DNA from: Algoriphagus litoralis
Lineage (GTDB): Bacteria; Bacteroidota; Bacteroidia; Cytophagales; Cyclobacteriaceae
Length of the DNA: 64,000 nucleotides
Direction of reading: 5' to 3'
Assembly (NCBI RefSeq): GCF_003259255.1
Contig: NZ_QGOL01000008.1
Span: 186,001-250,000, forward strand
The notes below the pieces were generated by a model. It was given only the letters and a program-made list of their open reading frames with translations. It had not been told where the DNA came from and searched no databases. Within the stretch, counting starts at the first letter, position 1; every line of letters begins with the position of its first letter. A program made the translations under genes and the position numbers. Below are positions 1-8,402 of this stretch, piece by piece.

Positions 1-793
1 ATAGGCTACCCAGATTATCATGTACACGATGGTAGAGGGTGAGATTTCCAGCATCTTTAGCATAAGTGATGGCTTGCTTATAGTAGGCTATGGCTTCGTC
101 CTCATTTCCCTTCAGCTTATAACAGATCCCCAAATTGGCGCTGGAAATGGCCATCCCTCCTTTGTTCCCCATCCGTTTTCGGATTTCCAATGCCTCAAGA
201 TGATATTTGATTGCTTGGTCATAGAGCTCCAGTTCTTGATTAGCCAGACCGAGATTGCTGAGGCTGTTCACCCAATCGGATTCCTTGGACTCGGGATTTT
301 GTCTGCTTAGCGTGAGCGCATCATTGAAATACCGAATGGCATCTTCATATTTTGATCTGTTCAGACTGTTCATCCCCAGGTTATTCAAAGACCGCTCTTC
401 CAGCCTGGACCAATTTTGAGCTTTACTGGCTTCCAAGATTTCCTGAAAAATCAAATAGGAGCTATCCGTCTGCTGATTCACATCATAGTAAATACCGAGA
501 TTCTGATACAACTCATAGTAGCTTTTATTTTTCCCTGCTTTTTCAGCCAAGCTCAATGACTCGCGCAGCAGCTCTTTTGCGCGGGTCGGGTTATTGAAAA
601 TATAGAAAAAGGTTAACTCTTTGGCCGCTGCTACCCGAATCGAATCATTTGCCTGGGAGGAATAGACTTGCTCCAAACTATCCATTTTTTGGACTTGCCG
701 TCCAGCTAATTCACCTGAGACCAAAAAAAACACAGAAATCAACACATAACATCCTGTCGGCAGGCTAGCTTTTCTCCAAAAATCCAAACTCAT
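1..793 (-). CDS. TPR-repeat protein, N-terminal part (runs off the window)
   Basis: The reverse strand stays open from an ATG at 793 to the window edge, giving 264 residues. Residues 13-30 are a hydrophobic signal or anchor segment. From about residue 95 onward the protein is built of tetratricopeptide repeats with the usual Ala/Gly/Tyr/Leu spacing (for example around 135-168, 178-208 and 218-250, each with an 'NLG' or 'NLGI' turn). In Bacteroidota such an arrangement often precedes a membrane histidine kinase or a DNA-binding output domain, but that part lies outside the window, so the output is unknown. The TPRs imply protein-protein contacts outside the cytoplasm. Confidence 0.8.
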   Translation of the reverse strand, partial: MSLDFWRKASLPTGCYVLISVFFLVSGELAGRQVQKMDSLEQVYSSQANDSIRVAAAKELTFFYIFNNPTRAKELLRESLSLAEKAGKNKSYYELYQNLGIYYDVNQQTDSSYLIFQEILEASKAQNWSRLEERSLNNLGMNSLNRSKYEDAIRYFNDALTLSRQNPESKESDWVNSLSNLGLANQELELYDQAIKYHLEALEIRKRMGNKGGMAISSANLGICYKLKGNEDEAIAYYKQAITYAKDAGNLTLYHRVHDNLGSL

Positions 794-881
794 AAAATTC
801 GTTACGCGATTAATTCAACAGACTAAAATAAATTCTAAAAAAGTGAAATCCTTTGAAAGTAGTCTTTTAAAAACGAAAAAA

Positions 882-965
882 ATACCATAAAACACGTAAA
901 TAAATTACCCTGAACTTGGGATGTGGAGTTTAATCCGATTTGGTGACCTTCGATACCATAAAACA
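882..965. repeat. 13-bp direct repeat pair upstream of a lipoprotein gene
   Basis: The sequence ATACCATAAAACA occurs at 882-894 and again, identically, at 953-965. The copies are in the same orientation and start 71 bp apart, between the divergent TPR protein and lipoprotein genes. It could be a pair of regulator sites or chance similarity in AT-rich DNA. Confidence 0.35.
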
Positions 966-976
966 AATAGAATCGC

Positions 977-1423
977 ATGAAAAACTCACTTTTACTCTTC
1001 TTCTTTTTAGCCGTGTTTTCGTTCACCTCTTGTAGCGATGACGAGGATCAAATCCCTTCAGGTTCTCTGAATGTAGAGGCAACCATCAACGGAGCAGACT
1101 GGAAAGCTTCCGGCAACAGCCGAGTAACTTCTTTAGCAGGCGTGACTGTTTTTGCTATTGGAGCAGGAGCTACTGATCGATCGAATATAGCTATCACACT
1201 GGATCGTGAAGCCACAGGAACTTACGATCTGGAAGGAAGAGCGCTATACACTGACGCTGCTCAGACTGTGAATAGTGCAACTTCTGGAACTGTCACCATC
1301 ACCAAGCTTGAAGGCAACAAAGTGTCCGGTACATTCAGCTTCAGAGCCAGTCCGCTAGTAGGAACAGGACCCGAGGTTGTCATCGCCAACGGAAAATTTA
1401 CCGATATCAATATCATGAAGTAA
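977..1423 (+). CDS. Small beta-rich lipoprotein, function unknown
   Basis: The protein has 148 residues. It starts with a lipoprotein signal peptide whose lipobox ends in Phe-Thr-Ser-Cys (Cys19), followed by an acidic SDDED stretch typical of Bacteroidota lipoproteins, so it is probably anchored in the outer membrane. The mature part is rich in Thr, Gly and alternating hydrophobic residues and opens with a 'VEATINGADWKA' segment. This resembles the small DUF6252-like lipoproteins of this phylum, but I cannot assign a family with certainty. It is a single-gene unit between a divergent TPR gene and a convergent panB operon. Confidence 0.75.
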   Translation: MKNSLLLFFFLAVFSFTSCSDDEDQIPSGSLNVEATINGADWKASGNSRVTSLAGVTVFAIGAGATDRSNIAITLDREATGTYDLEGRALYTDAAQTVNSATSGTVTITKLEGNKVSGTFSFRASPLVGTGPEVVIANGKFTDINIMK

Positions 1424-1438
1424 ATGACTCCAAATCAA

Positions 1439-1475
1439 AAAAGCCTCTGAAACTTACGTTTCAGAGGCTTTTTTG
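1439..1475. terminator. Bidirectional hairpin terminator between lipoprotein gene and panB
   Basis: The inverted repeat AAGCCTCTGAAAC / GTTTCAGAGGCTT at 1441-1453 and 1458-1470 has a 4-nt loop. It is flanked by A's on the left and T's on the right, so it can end transcription from both convergent genes. Confidence 0.85.
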
Positions 1476-1486
1476 ATTTTTATTTC

Positions 1487-2308
1487 TCAATAACTCTCCG
1501 ATTCATTCGGGAAGTCTTTGGCTTTGACATCGGAGATATACCTTTTGAAAGCATCCAGCATGACCGATTGGAGATCTGCATATTGCCTCAAAAACCGAGG
1601 CTTGAATTCCTGAGTGATTCCAAGCATGTCGTGCATCACCAGCACCTGTCCATCGACATCCCCTCCTGCACCGATTCCGATCACCGGAATGCTGACCGTT
1701 TCAGCTACTTTTTTGGCAAGTGCAGCTGGGATTTTCTCCAGGACCAAGGCAAAACAGCCGCATTCTTCCAGGGTTTTTGCATCCTCCATCAGCTTTTTGG
1801 CTTCCGCATCTTCTTTTGCTCGAACAGTATAAGTGCCAAACTTATAGATCGACTGTGGTGTCAATCCCAAATGCCCCATCACTGGGACGCCAGCACTTAA
1901 TATCCTTAATACAGATTCTTTGATCTCTGATCCACCTTCGACTTTGACCGAATGAGCTCCGGATTCCTTCATGATGCGAATCGCAGATCGAAGCGCTTCT
2001 GAGCTATTTCCCTGATAATTTCCAAAAGGAATATCCACTACAACAAACGCTCGCTTGACAGCTCTCACCACCGCAGAAGCGTGGTAGATCATCTGATCAA
2101 GGGTGATCGGAAGTGTAGTCTCATGACCTGCCATCACATTGGAGGCAGAATCTCCCACCAGAATGATATCTATGCCTGCATCGTCCAGGATTTTAGCCAT
2201 CGAATAGTCGTAGGCAGTGAGCATGGAGATTTTTTCACCCCGATGCTTCATTTCCTGCAGGGTATGCGTGGTGATTCTCTTGATATTCGCTGAGGAATGT
2301 ACAGACAT
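1487..2308 (-). CDS. panB: 3-methyl-2-oxobutanoate hydroxymethyltransferase
   Basis: PanB transfers a hydroxymethyl group from 5,10-methylene-tetrahydrofolate to 2-oxoisovalerate, giving ketopantoate, the first committed step of pantothenate (coenzyme A) synthesis. The 273-residue length fits the family. The metal/substrate motifs VGDS (51-54), VVDIPFG (90-96) and KVEGG (122-126) are present on a TIM-barrel scaffold. It is the last gene of a reverse-strand run, only 2 bp after the stop of a phosphoribosyltransferase gene, which suggests cotranscription. No panC or panD is nearby. Confidence 0.95.
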   Translation of the reverse strand: MSVHSSANIKRITTHTLQEMKHRGEKISMLTAYDYSMAKILDDAGIDIILVGDSASNVMAGHETTLPITLDQMIYHASAVVRAVKRAFVVVDIPFGNYQGNSSEALRSAIRIMKESGAHSVKVEGGSEIKESVLRILSAGVPVMGHLGLTPQSIYKFGTYTVRAKEDAEAKKLMEDAKTLEECGCFALVLEKIPAALAKKVAETVSIPVIGIGAGGDVDGQVLVMHDMLGITQEFKPRFLRQYADLQSVMLDAFKRYISDVKAKDFPNESESY

Positions 2309-2310
2309 GA

Positions 2311-2802
2311 TTAATGGAGCTGGACTGAATGATGATTGCCAGAGACATCCACGCGGATGTGCTCATTGAGTGTGGTGGAGAGTTCGTAACCGGTATAATC
2401 CGGGCGAAGTGGAAAAAGTCCATGGCTGCGATTGACAAGCACTGCGATTTCCATTTTGAGGATCTCCTGATCCAAAAAAGGCTTCATCGCATAGACCAAG
2501 GTCCTACCGGTATTTAAGACATCATCCACCAAGATGATCGTCTTGTCGGTCAATTGGATTTCTTGAGAAAGCTCGACTTCTGATCTGGAAACGGAGTTTT
2601 TGTCAAGCAAAACTTCGACAACCTCTACCTGAAGCGGTGAAATTTGCCTGAGTTCTTCTGCCAAAAGCTTGGCCATACTCATCCCCATTCCGGTAATTCC
2701 TGCAAAAACTACTCCTGCAGAATTCACATTTCGCTCATAGATTTCGAAAGCCATGCGGGTGATTTTCTGCCCGACCTGCTTGTGGTTGAGTACTTCGCTC
2801 AT
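2311..2802 (-). CDS. Phosphoribosyltransferase family protein (PyrR-like)
   Basis: I take the ATG at 2802, giving 163 residues that start MSEVLNHKQ; an in-frame extension of 16 residues upstream looks non-coding. The PRPP-binding loop [13 protein letters not shown] (about 89-101) is the type I phosphoribosyltransferase signature. The overall form resembles PyrR-like proteins, which can be uracil phosphoribosyltransferases or pyrimidine-responsive regulators, but the base substrate cannot be told from sequence. It sits between rsgA and panB on the same strand with short gaps. Confidence 0.85.
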   Translation of the reverse strand: MSEVLNHKQVGQKITRMAFEIYERNVNSAGVVFAGITGMGMSMAKLLAEELRQISPLQVEVVEVLLDKNSVSRSEVELSQEIQLTDKTIILVDDVLNTGRTLVYAMKPFLDQEILKMEIAVLVNRSHGLFPLRPDYTGYELSTTLNEHIRVDVSGNHHSVQLH

Positions 2803-2856
2803 AGGATGATTTTGAAAAATGAAAATTAGGCCAAATTGGGTTGGATTCAAAACCGA

Positions 2857-3780
2857 TCAGCGGTGACTGTCCTCCTCATGGAGAATATTCATGTAGCTCT
2901 GGTAGCGATAGGGATGGATGTACCCCTCCTCGAGCTTCTTCAGCACCACACAGCCCGGTTCATTGATATGTGTGCAGTTATTGTATTTACACTGACCGAG
3001 GTATGCTCTCATTTCGGGAAAATAATGCGAAAGTTCATTGTCCTCCACGTCCAAGATCCCAAATTCCTTGATGCCGGGAGTATCTATCAAATCCCCACCT
3101 TCCGGGAGAAGAAAAAGCTCCGCAAATGTCGTGGTATGAACACCTTTGGCACTGAAGCCTGATATTTCCTTTGTATCCTGCTTGGCACCCGGGACCAACG
3201 CATTCAAAAGCGTGGACTTACCCACTCCAGAATGCCCAGAGATCAAACTTGATTTTCCCTGAATCAAAGGCAAAAACTTATCCTTCAAGCCTTTTTCAGT
3301 CAAAGCAGAAATTTCCAAAACCGGATAACCCAGCGGCTCATAAATCTCATGGATATCCTGGAGCCATTCTGCCTCATCCTCTCCTTCCAATTGATCCATC
3401 TTATTCACCACAAGGATTGCCGGAATCCGAAAACTCTCTGTGCTGACCAAAAACCGATCGATGAATCCTAGCGAAGTCCTCGGCTTTTTCATCGTAATTA
3501 CCAAGATCGCCTGATCCAGATTGCTGGCTATGATATGAGAAAAGTGCTGCTTTCGCGTTGACTTTCGGATTACGTAGTTTTCCCTCGGCAAAATCCTCGA
3601 AATAACAGCGGTGGCTTGGTTTTCTTCTCGCTCCATTTCCACCCAATCTCCTACTGCTATCGGATTAGTCAGCTTAAGGTCGTCTTGCTTGAATTTCCCC
3701 TTCAGCCGCGCAGAGAATACTTCCCCGTCCGTCTGGACGATATACCAGCTTCCTGTCGATTTGATGACTCTACCTTTCAT
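2857..3780 (-). CDS. rsgA: Ribosome small subunit-dependent GTPase A
   Basis: RsgA is a circularly permuted GTPase that checks late maturation of the 30S subunit. The 307-residue protein has an N-terminal OB-fold, then G4 NKMD (126-129), G5-like SAL (158-160), the P-loop GHSGVGKST (182-190) and G3 DTPG (233-236). This permuted order is diagnostic. A zinc-binding set follows: C264, C269, H271 and C277. All key residues are present. It is probably first in a run with the phosphoribosyltransferase gene and panB. Confidence 0.96.
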   Translation of the reverse strand: MKGRVIKSTGSWYIVQTDGEVFSARLKGKFKQDDLKLTNPIAVGDWVEMEREENQATAVISRILPRENYVIRKSTRKQHFSHIIASNLDQAILVITMKKPRTSLGFIDRFLVSTESFRIPAILVVNKMDQLEGEDEAEWLQDIHEIYEPLGYPVLEISALTEKGLKDKFLPLIQGKSSLISGHSGVGKSTLLNALVPGAKQDTKEISGFSAKGVHTTTFAELFLLPEGGDLIDTPGIKEFGILDVEDNELSHYFPEMRAYLGQCKYNNCTHINEPGCVVLKKLEEGYIHPYRYQSYMNILHEEDSHR

Positions 3781-3864
3781 CTGATTATATTTTGATTTTT
3801 TTTGGTCAGATGGAATGCCCTGAATAATCGTTCCCCTGTGTGAGAAGCCATTCTCATGGGCATT

Positions 3865-5112
3865 TCATGTGTTTAGACTCATTTGACTCACTTTTTCAAT
3901 GATTCGATCTGCTGCGCCAAGATTCGATTTTACCCATTTTTTGGTGGCTTCTACCGCATTTTGATAATTTTCCGGATTTTCCAACTTAAGAAATTGTTGA
4001 AACAAAGCCTTCTCATCCTCAACTGAAAAACCACAGCCTTCGATTTGGCTTTGCGCAGCTTCAGGAAATTTCGAATCCTTTTTCACCTTGCCAAATAGGA
4101 CTGGAACTCCAAAACCCATGGGCTCCAAAATATTATGAAGTCCTTTGCCAAATGCCCCACCTACATAAGCCACCTTGGCAAACTGATATAAAGAAGAGAG
4201 CATCCCTATGTTATCAATAAACAATACAGCAGTGGCTTCTGGCGATTTCCAGTGAGAAAAACGCCTGGATTCTAATCGGATTTGCGAAGCCCACCGATCC
4301 ATCGGCTCTGGACTTAAATCATGGGGAGCAATAATCCAGCAGTAATCGGGCCGAGAATTGATCAGGGGAATCAGCAGCTGCATGTCTTCATCCCAAGCCG
4401 AACCTACCACTACGGCTGGCTTTCCCCCTACCCAACTTGCGATATCGGGTAATACGCTAGGTGCAGCAGCTGTGGCTGCGACTCGGTCAAATCGTGTATC
4501 GCCGGCAAGACTAGCATCCGTATAGCCCATCGATGCCAAAAGATTTAGGCTTTTTTCATTCTGGGTAAAGATCCAATCCATGGCAAAAAGATTTTGCCTG
4601 AAAAAGGAGCCAAGTACTCCGAAATAGGGTTGATCCTCCCTAAGACTTGCTGAAATCAAAAACACCGGAATTCCCCTTTTTTTAAGCGCTTGAATATGAT
4701 GGAGCCAAAGATCATATTTGACAAAAAACACAAACTCAGGGGTCAAAATACCGACAAAACGCGCTGCATAACTTTTCCTATCCAGTGGCAAATAGGTAAA
4801 AAAATCCACGTTGGGTTGAGACTTTTTTGCCACATGATCGTAACCTGATGGACTAAAAAAACTCACCACCACAGTTAGTTTCGGCCTGCTGGCCTTGAGG
4901 GCGGCGATGACCGGTCGTGCTTGCTCATATTCCCCCAGCGATGCCACATGAAACCAGACCAGAGGACCGGAGTTGTGGGATTTAAAATTTTCAAGCCTTT
5001 CGAACAGCGACTTTCTTCCTGACAAAAATTGCCTCAACTTGCCAGAAAAATGGCTCAGGATGTTCAAAACACCCGTCATCAAAAATATAATCAAGCGGTA
5101 CAGCAAATTCAT
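3865..5112 (-). CDS. waaA: 3-deoxy-D-manno-octulosonic acid (Kdo) transferase
   Basis: WaaA/KdtA is a GT-B glycosyltransferase that attaches Kdo from CMP-Kdo to the lipid A precursor at the cytoplasmic face of the inner membrane. The 415-residue protein starts with a hydrophobic membrane segment (about 1-20). It carries the family's HVASLGE region, where Glu61 corresponds to the proposed catalytic base. The C-terminal half shows the nucleotide-sugar part ('LEPMGFGVPVLFG'). It stands apart from the flanking genes and is divergent from the phosphatase operon at 5298. Confidence 0.93.
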   Translation of the reverse strand: MNLLYRLIIFLMTGVLNILSHFSGKLRQFLSGRKSLFERLENFKSHNSGPLVWFHVASLGEYEQARPVIAALKASRPKLTVVVSFFSPSGYDHVAKKSQPNVDFFTYLPLDRKSYAARFVGILTPEFVFFVKYDLWLHHIQALKKRGIPVFLISASLREDQPYFGVLGSFFRQNLFAMDWIFTQNEKSLNLLASMGYTDASLAGDTRFDRVAATAAAPSVLPDIASWVGGKPAVVVGSAWDEDMQLLIPLINSRPDYCWIIAPHDLSPEPMDRWASQIRLESRRFSHWKSPEATAVLFIDNIGMLSSLYQFAKVAYVGGAFGKGLHNILEPMGFGVPVLFGKVKKDSKFPEAAQSQIEGCGFSVEDEKALFQQFLKLENPENYQNAVEATKKWVKSNLGAADRIIEKVSQMSLNT

Positions 5113-5297
5113 CTGTCAAAAGTAGCCAATCAAATACAAAACCTCATTTATTCTGAAAAAGAAGAACTCTCGAGAGTCCAAAATAAAAAAATGAAGAAAA
5201 TTGAATTTCCGCTTATGGAATTACTCCCAAAAATGGGTAATTTCAAGACTATCATTTTTTACAAAATCCAGTAATACAAAAAAGTTGATTGATCAGC

Positions 5298-5783
5298 ATG
5301 ATTAAAGTTCTATTCGTCTGCTTAGGTAATATCTGCCGCTCGCCTTTGGCAGAGGCTATTTTTAACCATAAAATCAAGGATTTGGGCCTGGACCATCAAT
5401 TCAAATCCGATAGTGCAGGGACTTCCGATTTTCACATCGGGGAGCTTCCTGACGAGCGCACCATCAAATGTGCCCAAAACAATGGCCTAAAAATGGCCCA
5501 CAGAGGTCGACAGGTAAACCGAACTGATTTTCGGGATTTTGACTACATCATAGCCATGGATGACAATAACCTGCGAAACTTAAACAATCTGAAGGTTCGG
5601 TATAATTTCCCAGACAAAGAGATTTTCCTGATGCGTGATTTTGTGGCGGGTGAGGAAGGCCTTCCTGTACCGGATCCGTACTATGGAAATGAGGAGGGAT
5701 TTGAAGAAATTTACCACATTCTAGACCAAGCAATTGACCATTTTTTGGTCAAAGTCAAAGAAGTGCATCAGATCTATGCATGA
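5298..5783 (+). CDS. Low-molecular-weight protein-tyrosine phosphatase
   Basis: The start chosen is the ATG at 5298 (161 residues); a TTG nine bases earlier is also in frame. The active-site loop CLGNICRS (8-15) holds the nucleophile Cys8 and Arg14. The general acid Asp lies in PDPYYG (D126). The family removes phosphate from Tyr-phosphorylated proteins and, in some cases, from small molecules. The stop codon overlaps the start of a fructosamine kinase gene by 8 bp, so the two are surely translated from one mRNA. This hints at a shared role in sugar-phosphate or glycation chemistry. Confidence 0.93.
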   Translation: MIKVLFVCLGNICRSPLAEAIFNHKIKDLGLDHQFKSDSAGTSDFHIGELPDERTIKCAQNNGLKMAHRGRQVNRTDFRDFDYIIAMDDNNLRNLNNLKVRYNFPDKEIFLMRDFVAGEEGLPVPDPYYGNEEGFEEIYHILDQAIDHFLVKVKEVHQIYA

Positions 5784-6648
5784 TCAGCATGAACTCTACC
5801 AACAGGTAATTTTTGAAACTTTGGGTCCTTTGGCCCAGCTTAAATCTGCAGTTTTCATTGCAGCAGGGAATCACAATCAGGGAATAAAATTAATCACCAG
5901 CGAGGGCTCTTTCTTTCTCAAACTGAATTTTGATCATGAGCGGGATATTCTGGCCAAAGAATCCGAAGGATTGCAATTGCTCGCTAGGTCAACGTTTCTG
6001 CAGGTCCCACAGACCATTGGTTTTGGCAGGATCGACGATTACAACTACCTACTCTCCGAATTCATCGCCTCCTCCAGACAACAATTGGATTACTGGGAAG
6101 ATTTGGGGCTAGGTTTGGCACACCTTCATTTGGCTCATGGAAAAAGCTTCGGTCTGGATTCCGATAACTACATCGCCTCCCTGCATCAGAAAAATCTTCA
6201 AAATGACCATTGGTCTGATTTTTTCATTGAGCAACGGCTCGAACCTATGCTGGGATTGGCCTATTTCTCTAAGCTGATCCCGCTGGATTTTCTTAAAAAA
6301 TTTCAGACGATCTATTCAAAAATAGAGTCTATTTTCCCGAAAGAAAAACCTTCCCTGCTCCATGGTGACCTCTGGTCCGGGAATGTGATCTGTAATCAGG
6401 ATGGGAAGCCCTGCCTGATCGATCCTGCTGTATACTACGGACATCGGGAAATGGATCTGGCCTTTTCAAGGCTGTTCGGAGGCTTTGACTCCAGATTTTA
6501 TGATGCCTACGAGTCTGTGACTCCTTTGGAGCCTGACTTCGAAAGCAGAATTGGAATCTACAATCTCTACCCATTGCTCGTGCACCTGAATCTTTTTGGG
6601 ACAGCCTACCTCCCCGGCATAGAAAAAATCATCAAACGCTTCCAATAA
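5776..6648 (+). CDS. Fructosamine kinase family protein
   Basis: From the ATG at 5776 the protein has 290 residues. It has the aminoglycoside-phosphotransferase/fructosamine-3-kinase fold: the catalytic loop HGDLWSGN (about 196-203) and the metal motif DPAVYYGHREMDLA (about 216-229). Family members phosphorylate the sugar of glycated amines and protein lysines, which then deglycate spontaneously. It overlaps the upstream phosphatase by 8 bp and the downstream GNAT gene by 1 bp (TAATG). A longer open frame from 5734 lies inside the phosphatase and is not preferred. The exact substrate is unknown. Confidence 0.93.
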   Translation: MHDQHELYQQVIFETLGPLAQLKSAVFIAAGNHNQGIKLITSEGSFFLKLNFDHERDILAKESEGLQLLARSTFLQVPQTIGFGRIDDYNYLLSEFIASSRQQLDYWEDLGLGLAHLHLAHGKSFGLDSDNYIASLHQKNLQNDHWSDFFIEQRLEPMLGLAYFSKLIPLDFLKKFQTIYSKIESIFPKEKPSLLHGDLWSGNVICNQDGKPCLIDPAVYYGHREMDLAFSRLFGGFDSRFYDAYESVTPLEPDFESRIGIYNLYPLLVHLNLFGTAYLPGIEKIIKRFQ

Positions 6649-7154
6649 TGTCATTTCTAATTAGATCCTATCGCCACGAGGATGCTCAAGCGGTCATGGA
6701 AATCATTAATGACTTCATCCTCCACACCTCGCACAATTACGACTATGAGCCAAAGAAATTGGACGAAGTGGAGAAACTTTTTGAAGAAAAAACCAAAGAC
6801 GGCTATCCCATTCTAGTCGGCGAAGTGGACAATGAGGTAGTTGGATATGCGACATTCGGAAGATTTCGGGCAAAGCCCGGATATGACAAAACAATTGAGC
6901 ACTCTATCTACCTGAATAAAAAAGCCCAATCCAAAGGAATGGGCACTGCCATGATGCGGCAACTCATTGATATTGTAGAGAAAGACGGTTACCATGTTAT
7001 GATAGCCGGGATGGATTCAGAAAATGCGGGAAGCTATCAATTCCATGAGCGACTCGGATTCAGGGAAGTGGCCCGATTTTCGGAAGTTGGCTATAAATTC
7101 GGAAAGTGGTTGAATCTCGTTTTTATGCAGTTGATTTTGAAATCTGAAAACTAG
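6648..7154 (+). CDS. GNAT N-acetyltransferase, phosphinothricin-acetyltransferase-like
   Basis: The protein has 168 residues. The acetyl-CoA motif A appears as QSKGMGTAM, and the later N-x-x-S/G-x-x-F-H-E-R-L-G-F stretch is typical of GNAT. The N-terminal IINDFILHTSHNYDYEP segment resembles the PAT (phosphinothricin acetyltransferase) subgroup, whose members acetylate small amines such as methionine sulfoximine or glutamate analogues. The substrate cannot be fixed. It is translationally coupled to the fructosamine kinase gene through a TAATG junction, making a three-gene unit. Confidence 0.9.
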   Translation: MSFLIRSYRHEDAQAVMEIINDFILHTSHNYDYEPKKLDEVEKLFEEKTKDGYPILVGEVDNEVVGYATFGRFRAKPGYDKTIEHSIYLNKKAQSKGMGTAMMRQLIDIVEKDGYHVMIAGMDSENAGSYQFHERLGFREVARFSEVGYKFGKWLNLVFMQLILKSEN

Positions 7155-7170
7155 TCTAAACTGCCAATTT

Positions 7171-7200
7171 AAATGATGCTTCGACTCCGCTCAGCCTGAC
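7171..7200. repeat. Dispersed CTTCGACTCCGCTCAG-type intergenic repeat
   Basis: The spacer downstream of the GNAT gene contains CTTCGACTCCGCTCAGCCTG. Related copies occur at 52144-52210 and 63538-63562 in this window, all outside genes. This is the widespread REP-like family that reads TGTCACCCTGAGCGGAGTCG on the other strand. Confidence 0.6.
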
Positions 7201-7209
7201 CTCAAAAGA

Positions 7210-8313
7210 CTATGCGATCATTTCTTTTTCGCCAGTTTTCACAGCCTGATAGATCGCATCTACGATCACCAAATCCCGAAGTCCTTCCTCTCCGTCCACA
7301 GGAATCATTGGCTTTTTCCCATCCAAAATAATGGCAGCCATTTCGTCCATCTGAGTGGTCTGGTGGGTAATATGTTCGGCATCGATTGGGCCTTTATTTG
7401 TCCATGCTTTGATCGGGCCGTAACCAGTCGAAGGCTGCATTTCAGCAAATCCTTTGGTACCGTTTAGGAAAAATTTGTCCAGATTATTGAGTGAATAAGT
7501 GGAGAGACAGGACGCAACTGCTCCTGATGGAAATCCCATCTGAAAAGTAATGGTCTCATCCACATTTTCTTTGAATTTGACTGGATCAGTCTTCATTTCC
7601 TGAGCTGTAACCCAGAGAGGTTCTTCTCCCAACATATATCGTGCACCATTGATCGAATAGATCCCAATATCCATCATGGATCCTCCACCGGCAAGTTCAT
7701 AATTCAACCGCCACTGAGTGGGATCACCTATTCTAAACCCGCTCAATCCCTGAAAAAACAAGGTTTCGCCAAATTCACCTGCTCGCTGTCGCCGAACAAC
7801 TTCCATGGTTTTTGCTTCAAAATGCATCCGATAACCCACGAGCAAATGTACTCCAGCAGCCTTGCATGCAGCCACCATTTCTCTTCCTTCAGCAGCATTG
7901 AGGGCCATAGGCTTCTCACAGATCACATGTTTCCCGGCTTTTGCCACCCGTATGGAATACGGTTTATGCAGGGAATTAGGGGTAATGACATAGACTGCAT
8001 CGATGTCGGGATTATCCTTGATTTGATCAAAATTCTCGTAGTTGTAGCAGTTTTTGTCCGGAATGCTGTATTTCTTTTTCCAATCCTCGATTTTGGATGG
8101 AGTTCCACTGATCACCCCGACGAGTTTTGCCCGTTTACAGTTGACCATGGCCTCAGCCACACGGTTTCCATAGCTTCCCAGTCCCATGATGGCTACACGT
8201 AGTACTTTATCTTCCTTTTTAAAATTCATAGCAGATAGGGTATCGGAGAAAGGCAAACTCAGTGCTAAAGTTGACAGTCCGGCTCTTTTGATAAAAATTC
8301 TTCTGGTTCTCAT
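7210..8313 (-). CDS. Exported Gfo/Idh/MocA family oxidoreductase
   Basis: The 367-residue protein begins with a twin-arginine-type signal (TRRIFIK then a hydrophobic run to about residue 28), so it is probably exported folded with its NAD(P) cofactor. A Rossmann segment (VAIMGLGSYGNRVAEAM) and the family motif CEKPMALN follow. These enzymes oxidise or isomerise sugars and sugar acids; the substrate is not evident. It lies 89 bp downstream of the aspartate kinase gene on the same strand, with no obvious pathway link. Two further Tat-type sugar-enzyme genes occur at 41.6-44.1 kb. Confidence 0.9.
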   Translation of the reverse strand: MRTRRIFIKRAGLSTLALSLPFSDTLSAMNFKKEDKVLRVAIMGLGSYGNRVAEAMVNCKRAKLVGVISGTPSKIEDWKKKYSIPDKNCYNYENFDQIKDNPDIDAVYVITPNSLHKPYSIRVAKAGKHVICEKPMALNAAEGREMVAACKAAGVHLLVGYRMHFEAKTMEVVRRQRAGEFGETLFFQGLSGFRIGDPTQWRLNYELAGGGSMMDIGIYSINGARYMLGEEPLWVTAQEMKTDPVKFKENVDETITFQMGFPSGAVASCLSTYSLNNLDKFFLNGTKGFAEMQPSTGYGPIKAWTNKGPIDAEHITHQTTQMDEMAAIILDGKKPMIPVDGEEGLRDLVIVDAIYQAVKTGEKEMIA

Positions 8314-8402
8314 GGGTTTGCGAGGTTTAAGGTTTGACTCCTTGAAGTTAAAGAAATCTCGGTATGAATCTTCAGGGATTGCCTCACCTCCTCAAAATCT
8401 GG

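Noticed and set aside
20..597. Plus-strand frames at the window start
   Set aside because: They are antisense to the TPR protein, whose repeats are clear on the other strand.
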